Source of the DNA: Deltaproteobacteria bacterium
Lineage (GTDB): Bacteria > Myxococcota > Kuafuiibacteriia > Kuafuiibacteriales > Kuafuiibacteriaceae
Direction: 5' to 3'
Assembly: GCA_016713425.1 (NCBI GenBank)
Contig: JADJPE010000003.1
Location: 1-5,633 of the forward strand
DNA length: 5,633 nucleotides
This document shows, one piece after another, positions 1 to 4,069 of this stretch. Both the position numbers and the translations under genes were made by a program. Under the pieces are notes generated by a model. It did no database searches. It saw nothing but the letters and a program-made list of their open reading frames with translations, and was not told where the DNA came from. Position 1 is the first letter of the stretch; every line of letters starts with the position of its first letter.

Positions 1-1
1 G

Positions 2-423
2 CAGCACCGCCCCACCGCCGTGTTCTACGTGCTGGACGCGGACATCAGAAAGCTGAAGCCGCGTGAGACCATCGACGCCGTCCTCGAGTACCACCGCATT
101 CGCCGCTACGTCCGGTTCGCGATGGAGGGAACCCAGTTTCGACTTCCTCGCGACCGAGTTGAAGCGCGAAGTCCGGAAACCGCAACGCCGGACTTCAGGT
201 GCATCCGGTCAAGCACTCGACCGACAAGATCGGCCGCGTGCAGTCCCTGCAACCCCTCATCGCGTCCGGCCGGATTCGGTTCGCGAAGAAGCACCGCATC
301 CTGCTGGAGCAGCTGCGCCAGTTTCCGAAAGCCGCGCACGACGACGGTCCGGACGCGCTGGAGATGGCCGTCGCGGCGAGCCGCATTCCCAAGCCCGGGA
401 TCTTCTTTATCGACCTGTGGTGA
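2..423 (+). pseudogene. Phage terminase large subunit, C-terminal nuclease part, two phase shifts, 5' end outside window
   Basis: This is the end of a TerL-type terminase, the motor and nuclease that cuts and packages phage DNA into the prohead. Three frames joined in order give one family-like sequence. Frame 2 reads VFYVLDADIRKLKPRETID and on to EGTQF (about 2-139). Frame 3 reads DFLATELKRE (141-170). Frame 1 reads GNRNAGLQVHPVKHSTDK and then HDDGPDAL, ending at TGA 421-423. The acidic residues expected of the RNase H-like nuclease are visible: Asp in LDAD, Glu in MEGTQF, and the Asp cluster in HDDGPDAL. Breaks lie at about 137-140 (TTT run) and 163-176 (AA run). Each is repaired by removing one base, or equally by adding two. 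The ATPase half would lie left of the window. The overall pattern is convincing. Whether the breaks are real or sequencing errors cannot be told here. Confidence 0.8.
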
Positions 424-985
424 TCGAGGGGAGGCACGCCGCGCCACGCTTCGTCAAAGCGCCGCGCGAGTCGGTCACGAACCGGCCGTAGAAGTACCGC
501 GCGCCGCGCTTCTTGCCCTTCATCTTCCATGCCTTGTGCGCGCGCATGTGGGTCATCACGACCGGCTTGCTCGAAAAGCCGCGCTTGGCCATCGCCGCGA
601 CGATCGCCGGTCCGGCGACTCCTTCCTCGGCCTTCCCGATCTCGGCGCCCACGGCATCGAGTGCCTTCACGTAGTCCTCGGCTGAGCGACGAGTACCTCC
701 GATCTTCGGCCCGCGCTTTGCCCCCGTCAGCTTCCGAGCCTGCGGTCCTCCGCGCTTCGGCCGACGACCAACACGCGGGCTGCGCGCCTGGCCACGGCCG
801 CGCGCGGCGGGACCCTCGACTTCGATGCCGAGCTTCAAGAGCTCGGCGGCAGTAGCAGACAGGTCCGCCTGCGCGGTCGCGATCGACTTCTGAGCATCCT
901 CACGACGCTGGATGAGCGCGTCGATGCGGGTGAGCGTCGCCTTGTCGCTACGCAGGGCAAGCAGGTCGTCGAGCGAAATGGCCAT
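407..985 (-). CDS. Hypothetical 192-aa basic protein, possible DNA-binding protein (coiled coil, basic linker, winged-helix-like end)
   Basis: I do not recognise the family. ATG at 985-983 follows a strong ribosome binding site (AAGGA, 6 nt away), and the frame stays open for 192 codons. Residues 1-52 are rich in Ala, Leu, Asp, Gln and Glu and look helical, probably coiled coil. Residues 60-102 are a Gly/Arg/Lys/Pro linker with AT-hook-like pieces (GRRPKRGG, KRGPKIGG). Residues 103-165 look like a small helical domain followed by a basic hairpin (KMKGKKRGARYFYG), which resembles a winged helix. This order resembles nucleoid-binding or phage regulator proteins, but that is inference from composition. 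The gene converges on the terminase relic, and its last 17 bases overlap the terminase end, so the final 25 or so residues may be a less conserved tail. It lies downstream of the intron on the same strand and could share a transcript with the small gene at 3212-3502. Confidence 0.75.
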   Translation of the reverse strand: MAISLDDLLALRSDKATLTRIDALIQRREDAQKSIATAQADLSATAAELLKLGIEVEGPAARGRGQARSPRVGRRPKRGGPQARKLTGAKRGPKIGGTRRSAEDYVKALDAVGAEIGKAEEGVAGPAIVAAMAKRGFSSKPVVMTHMRAHKAWKMKGKKRGARYFYGRFVTDSRGALTKRGAACLPSITTGR

Positions 986-990
986 GTGGG

Positions 991-997
991 ATCCTTC
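991..997 (-). promoter_or_regulatory. Ribosome binding site of the 192-aa gene
   Basis: On the minus strand the sequence reads AGAAGGA, then 5 nt, then ATG at 985. This good Shine-Dalgarno match fixes the start of the 192-aa gene. Confidence 0.7.
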
Positions 998-1011
998 TTT
1001 CGTTTGGGCAA

Positions 1012-1030
1012 TGCCGCTGAAAGCGCGGCA
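1012..1030 (-). repeat. Short hairpin upstream of the 192-aa gene
   Basis: TGCCGC at 1012-1017 and GCGGCA at 1025-1030 form a perfect 6-bp stem with a 7-nt loop, 26 nt before the ATG at 985 and 14 nt before its ribosome binding site. It has no following T run on the minus strand, so it is not an obvious terminator. It could be a leader hairpin or an operator. The AT-rich stretch just upstream (about 1041-1060) could hold a promoter, but no convincing -35/-10 pair was found. Confidence 0.3.
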
Positions 1031-1170
1031 CCACGAGTTCTTAATTCAATTCGTCAATCAAGAGCGCAATACGCTCGGATGCGGGCGGCGCTTCACTTCA
1101 AACTGGCAGGTTGAGCTTACGAGCTTCATCGGAATGAGAGACGCCTGGCGGAAACTCCGGGAAAAGGGGA

Positions 1171-1210
1171 GAGTAGGGACGGGCGAGCCTGGCTCATGCC
1201 CGTCCCCCTC
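1171..1210 (-). ncRNA. Group II intron domain VI with bulged branch-point adenosine
   Basis: Directly after domain V, GGGACGGGC (1206-1198) pairs perfectly with GCCCGTCCC (1184-1176), and an inner GAGC/GCTC stem caps the hairpin. At the base, C1171-G1210, U1172-A1209 and C1173-G1208 pair, then A1174 is unpaired, then U1175-G1207 is a wobble. A bulged A beside a G-U pair is the textbook arrangement for the lariat branch point. Seven nucleotides from A1174 puts the intron's last base at 1168. The expected pyrimidine-A-pyrimidine end is not present there; the sequence reads TCC. Confidence 0.85.
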
Positions 1211-1213
1211 ATC

Positions 1214-1246
1214 GAACCGGACGTGCGAGTTTCCCGCATCCGGCTC
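1214..1246 (-). ncRNA. Group II intron domain V (catalytic hairpin)
   Basis: Read on the minus strand this starts GAGCCGGATGCGG, has a GAAA-containing loop, and ends TCGCACGTCCGGTTC. The outer stem GAGCCGGA/TCCGGTTC pairs along all 8 positions (one G-U). Then a two-base CG bulge follows, and the inner stem TGCG/CGCA extends by one G-U pair. The catalytic AGC triad lies at 1245-1243. At 33 nt it is one shorter than the usual 34. This is the most diagnostic element in the window for a group II intron. Confidence 0.95.
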
Positions 1247-1257
1247 ACCAAGGATCT

Positions 1258-2496
1258 TCACCGCAACGCCGGACGACGGACGCCAGCAACGCTGAGCGCG
1301 AGCAACCCTAGGTCGGACCGAAGGTGCTCGTGCCACGTCTTCCCTCCCGGTGGGCGGTAGGGCCGCTGGCTACGGCGGTACAGATGTCGATAGAGACGCT
1401 GAATGCTGAAGGTGTTGACGCTGGCGTAGGCGTCGCCGCACTGCCCAAGGGAGAAGTAAGCGCTCCACCCGCGCAGATAGGCATTAAGTCTCCGCACCAC
1501 TTCAATCACCGGCAGCGCGTTCAGAGTCCGTGCTGTGTATTCACGGATCCTCGCGCGTGCGCGCACCAGCGCCTTCGGAGACGGCCCCGCGTGTAGGTAG
1601 CGGTGCACGCTCCGGCGGGCCTGCCGGATCTGAAACGAGTAGCCCAAGAAGTCGAAGCGGTCGCCTCCGTGTTCGACGCGCACGATGCGCGTCTTGCCCG
1701 GATGCAGCTTCAGCCCCATGCGTTCCTCGAGCCAGTACGTCAGCCAGCTCATCATCGAACCCTTCACATAACGCGCGAGGACGACGAGGTCGTCGGCATA
1801 TCGAACGAGCTTCGCCCCAGCGAACGCGCCGGGGCCTCCTGGCCGGTGAAACAACACGTCCAGCCAGTGGAGGTAGATGTTCGCCAAGAGCGGCGAGATC
1901 ACCCCGCCTTGGGGAGTGCCGGCCACCGATCGAAAGCGCCGTGGCCGTCCTCGTGTTGCTTCACGTTCCTCGATCGGCGCGTTCAGCCACTTGCGGATCA
2001 GACCCAAGACGGAGCGGTCTGCCACTCGCTGCTGCACGCACCGCATCAGCTTTTCGTGAGGGATCGAATCAAAGTACGACTGCAGGTCCGCATCGATGAC
2101 AGTGTTCATCCCATTCCGGATCGCAGTCTGAACGGCGCCGATGGCGTCGTGCGCGCTGCGCTTCGGGCGAAACCCGTAACTGCATTCGTGGAAGCCCGCC
2201 TCGAATACGGGTTCCAGAACGAGCAGCGTCGCGGTCTGCACCACACGGTCACGGACCGTGGGAATGCCGAGAGGCCGCTGTCGTCCGTCGGGCTTCGCGA
2301 TGTAACACCGTCTCACTGCTTCCGAGCGGTAGGTCTTTGTCGAAAGCGCCCGCTGGATCTCGTCCAGGAACGCGTTGACCGCCTTCGCGGCGCTCGACGT
2401 CTGCGACGCCGATACCGTCCACACCGGGCGCGCCGTCGTTACTGGCAACCCGCGAGAAGGCCGCTCGAAGCACATCCGGCCGGTGGATTCCGTCAT
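1258..2496 (-). CDS. ltrA: Group II intron reverse transcriptase/maturase, main part (RT and maturase domains)
   Basis: This protein copies spliced-in intron RNA into DNA and helps the intron RNA fold and splice. Homologous sequence begins at about residue 36 (position 2391); residues 1-35 are out of frame with the family. The visible blocks are YIAKPDGRQRPLGIPTVRDR (65-84), the first catalytic Asp region IDADLQSYFDSIPH (134-147), AGTPQGGVISPLLANIYL (192-209), and the active-site box VRYADDLVVL (231-240, YADD coded at 1800-1789). These are followed by the FDFLGYSF block (281-288) and the maturase-like RRLNAYLRGWSAYF (335-348). There is no HNH endonuclease zinc motif after the maturase region. 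The protein ends 12 nt before domain V, which is compact. The N-terminal piece lies in another frame upstream, joined near 2392. With that join the protein would be about 453 aa, a normal length. Confidence 0.9.
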   Translation of the reverse strand: MTESTGRMCFERPSRGLPVTTARPVWTVSASQTSSAAKAVNAFLDEIQRALSTKTYRSEAVRRCYIAKPDGRQRPLGIPTVRDRVVQTATLLVLEPVFEAGFHECSYGFRPKRSAHDAIGAVQTAIRNGMNTVIDADLQSYFDSIPHEKLMRCVQQRVADRSVLGLIRKWLNAPIEEREATRGRPRRFRSVAGTPQGGVISPLLANIYLHWLDVLFHRPGGPGAFAGAKLVRYADDLVVLARYVKGSMMSWLTYWLEERMGLKLHPGKTRIVRVEHGGDRFDFLGYSFQIRQARRSVHRYLHAGPSPKALVRARARIREYTARTLNALPVIEVVRRLNAYLRGWSAYFSLGQCGDAYASVNTFSIQRLYRHLYRRSQRPYRPPGGKTWHEHLRSDLGLLALSVAGVRRPALR

Positions 2497-2620
2497 ACAG
2501 AGAGAGAACCGAAACCCCGGCTCCGTCTTTGCCTTTGCGATAGAGCTTCTGTCTCCAGCGCGGAGACTTTCGGCGGGAGGTCAGGTTCCATTGCGTAGGG
2601 ACCAAACGCGCCCGCGTCAT
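2249..2620 (-). CDS. N-terminal fragment of the intron reverse transcriptase (frame-shifted from the main part)
   Basis: From ATG at 2620 the frame gives MTRARLVPTQWNLTSRR, then QKLYRKGKDG, then VLSLYDGIHRPDVLRAAF and GAPGVDG. These are the usual N-terminal features of intron-encoded reverse transcriptases (the RT0/RT1 region with the GAPGVDG motif). The homology stops after GVADVE at position 2393, and beyond it the frame runs on out of register to a stop at 2249. Dropping one C (about 2392-2389, CC run) joins VE to the continuing AKAVNAFLDEIQ in the main frame. The frame is open further upstream to 2755, but that part overlaps the folded intron RNA and does not look like protein. The ribosome binding site before 2620 is weak, as is common for intron proteins. 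Confidence 0.75.
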   Translation of the reverse strand: MTRARLVPTQWNLTSRRKSPRWRQKLYRKGKDGAGVSVLSLYDGIHRPDVLRAAFSRVASNDGAPGVDGIGVADVERREGGQRVPGRDPAGAFDKDLPLGSSETVLHREARRTTAASRHSHGP

Positions 2621-2639
2621 CCGTAGTAGTCGTCGCCGA

Positions 2640-3113
2640 CAATCGGATCTCCTTGCCTCTGACTCAGCGTGATCCAGGGAGGGCTCCTTCGCTCCACGGT
2701 GATTAGCCGCTTCGCCACTACTACGAGCCCATCCGACTCCCCTGGCCGCCCCCAACGCAGTTATGCATTGCCGCGTCGAGTTTGGTTACGGTCCCAACGA
2801 CCAGGGCCTCTCAGGTTCCCGACTGCTCAGTCCGCACGTGCCGTCCCTTGCCACCCCGGGGAGTCGACTCGACGCGTCTCCGACTCTGCGCGTTCGAATC
2901 GTGCTGGCTTCATCAGTTTCCGAAGACTGGCCACTCCCAAAGTCCATCACGAGGCCACCAGGTTCGCTTGTGCTACGGCTCGCGCGTTCGCCTTCCGAAG
3001 CTTCGACCGGCTCGTTACCGAGCCGCCCGTCCGGTCGGCTACATGCGTGGTCGGCTTTTCACATGGTCACCACCTCTCAGGTGACTTGAGCAGCCAGGCT
3101 TGGCCTGACGCAC
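2640..3113 (-). ncRNA. Group II intron 5' ribozyme portion (domains I-III)
   Basis: No convincing gene lies in this stretch; it is structured RNA read on the minus strand. It opens GTGCGTCAGGCC, then shows the CAGGC-CAA-GCCTG hairpin (3105-3095), a GTCACC...GGTGAC stem (about 3085-3064), and the repeated GCCGACC motif typical of domain I. A perfect 6-bp hairpin with a GUAA (GNRA) tetraloop at 3024-3009 is probably a tertiary-contact element. GGAAGG (2996-2991) can pair with the TCTTCC just upstream of the splice site (3119-3114) and is a candidate exon-binding site. Near 2700-2686 the GTGGAGCGAAGG stretch resembles domain III. Domain borders were judged by eye only. Confidence 0.75.
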
Positions 3114-3211
3114 GGAAGAAGGGGAAAAGAGTCTTACGCCGCTTGGGCAGCCGCCAGGCTGATGTGGATCGTAATAACCGAGAGAACAAATCCAAGTTGA
3201 ACATTCGACGC
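3114..3211 (-). other. 5' exon side spacer, intron target
   Basis: This short stretch lies between the stop of the small minus-strand gene (3212) and the intron's first base. It ends in a pyrimidine tract (CTCTTTTCCCCTTCTTCC) right at the insertion point; TCTTCC is the likely IBS1. It also holds GCCTGGCGG (complement of 3159-3151). No tRNA and no clear terminator hairpin were seen. An ATG at 3204 opens a frame (MFNLDLFSRLLRSTSAW) that runs into the intron. Confidence 0.4.
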
Positions 3212-3502
3212 TCAGTCGAGGCCGGCGATTGGCGCGATGCGCTTTGTTGCTTCAGCCCTAGCTTCGACTTCCGCCGTGAAGATTGTCGGGCGCTGCTCAT
3301 TCGACAAACCGCCGCGAATCTGACGAAACAGCCCGGCCAGCGTCGTTTCGAACAGGATATCGGCAAGCGTCGAATCGCGGGTTGGGTCGGTCACAACCCA
3401 GAATCTGTCGTTTGGTCCCAAGCGAATACCATCGGGGCATGAGCCACCTCCGATGGCACGCATGTGAATGGCACCCGGCGAGACTATCCACGCAATTGAC
3501 AT
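3212..3502 (-). CDS. Small hypothetical protein (96 aa as read, or about 75 aa with corrected start)
   Basis: I do not recognise the family. The section GIRLGPNDRFWVVTDPTRD, then LADILFETTLAGLFRQIRGG, reads like a real folded protein: an amphipathic strand, then helices with charged faces, ending in an Ala/Glu/Arg-rich helix. The start is doubtful. The ATG at 3502 has no good ribosome binding site. A strong one, GGAGGTG at 3451-3445, sits 5-6 nt before an ATG at 3440 in another frame. Removing one C from the CCCC run after that ATG would give MPDGIRLG and a 75-aa protein. The gene is divergent from the recombinase, and the intron begins 98 nt after its stop. No function is proposed. Confidence 0.55.
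   Translation of the reverse strand: MSIAWIVSPGAIHMRAIGGGSCPDGIRLGPNDRFWVVTDPTRDSTLADILFETTLAGLFRQIRGGLSNEQRPTIFTAEVEARAEATKRIAPIAGLD
3445..3451 (-). promoter_or_regulatory. Strong ribosome binding site that points to a different start for the small gene
   Basis: GGAGGTG on the minus strand, followed by GCTC and ATG at 3440. The match and spacing are much better than before the ATG at 3502 or at 3463. The ATG it serves is out of frame with the protein-like sequence unless one C of the following CCCC is extra. Confidence 0.5.
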
Positions 3503-3625
3503 GAAACATGCCGACGCGGCGAGCCTCGTTTGGGCACAGTTTCGTCGTTATTCGAGACCATCTGAGTTGATATCGAGGTGAGCAAGAGCGTCCATGTGAC
3601 TTCCTCGAACGCATGGAGTTCTTGA
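3503..3625. promoter_or_regulatory. Divergent intergenic region with dyad overlapping the recombinase ribosome binding site
   Basis: This is the divergent spacer of about 120 nt between the small minus-strand gene and the recombinase, so promoters for both are expected here. A TTGATA at 3567-3572 could be a -35 box, but no good -10 is paired with it. A dyad is present: CAAGA (3583-3587) and TCCATG (3591-3596) pair with CATGGA (3612-3617) and TCTTG (3620-3624). The ribosome binding site GGAG (3615-3618) of the recombinase lies in the 3' arm. Confidence 0.4.
3615..3618 (+). promoter_or_regulatory. Ribosome binding site of the serine recombinase
   Basis: GGAG lies 7 nt before ATG at 3626 and supports that start. 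It overlaps the 3' arm of the hairpin described for 3583-3624, so the site could be masked in the mRNA. Confidence 0.55.
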
Positions 3626-4069
3626 ATGGCACTTTCGATCTCAGCGAAGACCGAGCGACAACGAGCCCGCCCGGCCACCGGCGCCGTCGGCTACCTTCGG
3701 CGATCAACCGATCGCCAAGAACAATCGATCCCTGACCAGAGAAAGGCGATCGAGGCGTACGCGACCTTGCACGGACTCCGGCTCGTGCACTTCTACACCG
3801 ACGACGCGATCAGCGGCACGACGGCGGTTTTGCGCAAGGCTTTCCAGGAGTTGATCGCCGACGCGCAGAAGGCGGACTGCGCGTTCTCGAGCGTGGTCGT
3901 CTACGACATCAAGCGCTTCGGTCGCGTCGACAACGACGAAGCCGGCTACTACCGCCACATCCTGCGCACGCACGGCGTCGAGGTGCTCTACGTCACCGAG
4001 AACTTCTCGGGCGACGGCACCGACGACTTGCTGCGCCCGGTCAAGCAGTGGCAAGCGCGAGGAGTCTAA
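3626..4069 (+). CDS. Large serine recombinase, N-terminal catalytic domain (reading frame ends early at a phase shift)
   Basis: This is the catalytic domain of a phage-integrase-type serine recombinase, which cuts and rejoins DNA at attachment sites through a serine-DNA link. GYLRRSTDRQEQSIPDQ (residues 22-38) carries the nucleophile, most likely Ser27, with neighbouring Arg25/Arg26. Further along come the YTDDAISGT block, VVVYDIKRFGR with the conserved arginines, and GVEVLYVTE. The frame ends at TAA 4067-4069, right after KQWQAR, where the family normally continues into the long helix. Removing one G at 4061/4062 yields QARESKDLSRVTIRG and joins the downstream frame. The start at 3626 has a good ribosome binding site. 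As written, this 147-aa product has the active site but no DNA-binding domains. Confidence 0.88.
   Translation: MALSISAKTERQRARPATGAVGYLRRSTDRQEQSIPDQRKAIEAYATLHGLRLVHFYTDDAISGTTAVLRKAFQELIADAQKADCAFSSVVVYDIKRFGRVDNDEAGYYRHILRTHGVEVLYVTENFSGDGTDDLLRPVKQWQARGV

Larger units (their letters stand above)
986..1167 (-). other. 3' exon side spacer between the intron and the 192-aa gene
   Basis: This stretch lies downstream of the intron's 3' end and upstream of the ATG at 985 (minus strand). It starts CCTTTTCCC, contains the 9-mer CCGCCAGGC (complement of 1151-1143), which is the inverse of a 9-mer on the other side of the intron, and ends with the leader hairpin and ribosome binding site. A frame running to TGA at 1060-1058 is open through it, but nothing about it looks like a known protein. 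Confidence 0.4.
1168..3113 (-). mobile_element. Group II intron, near full length (about 1.95 kb), with reverse transcriptase/maturase
   Basis: A self-splicing, retromobile ribozyme intron read on the minus strand. The 5' end GTGCG lies at 3113-3109 and matches the conserved group II start. It is followed by stem-loops that fit domain I: CAGGC/GCCTG, GTCACC/GGTGAC, and a GGCTCG-GTAA-CGAGCC hairpin at 3024-3009. Domain III-like GTGGAGCGAAGG lies near 2700-2686. The reverse transcriptase gene sits in the domain IV position. Domain V (1246-1214) and domain VI (1210-1171) close the element. The length is normal for a bacterial intron whose protein lacks an endonuclease domain. It sits in the spacer between two minus-strand genes, so splicing is not clearly needed to restore a protein. 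The 3' boundary is placed 7 nt from the bulged branch A (1174) and is uncertain by 1-3 nt. The structural class is not assigned. Confidence 0.88.

Noticed and set aside
20..685. 221-aa plus frame as one gene
   Set aside because: Only its first 40 residues match terminase; the rest is out of phase and antisense to the 192-aa gene.
1058..1336. 92-aa minus frame containing GEPDAGNSHVRFDEG
   Set aside because: This phrase is simply translated domain V RNA, a common annotation artefact at group II intron ends. The 3' half is considered only in the spliced-frame finding.
1603..2598. 331-aa open frame on the plus strand
   Set aside because: It is antisense to the reverse transcriptase gene, and its sequence is Arg/Pro/His-rich without family features. 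It is a GC-rich shadow frame.
3114..3211. tRNA gene or rho-independent terminator at the intron target
   Set aside because: No cloverleaf arms were seen, and no GC stem followed directly by a T run. The T-rich part is a mixed pyrimidine tract.
2669..3442. 257-aa open frame on the plus strand
   Set aside because: It runs antisense through intron domains I-III and into the small minus-strand gene. It has no protein-like blocks.
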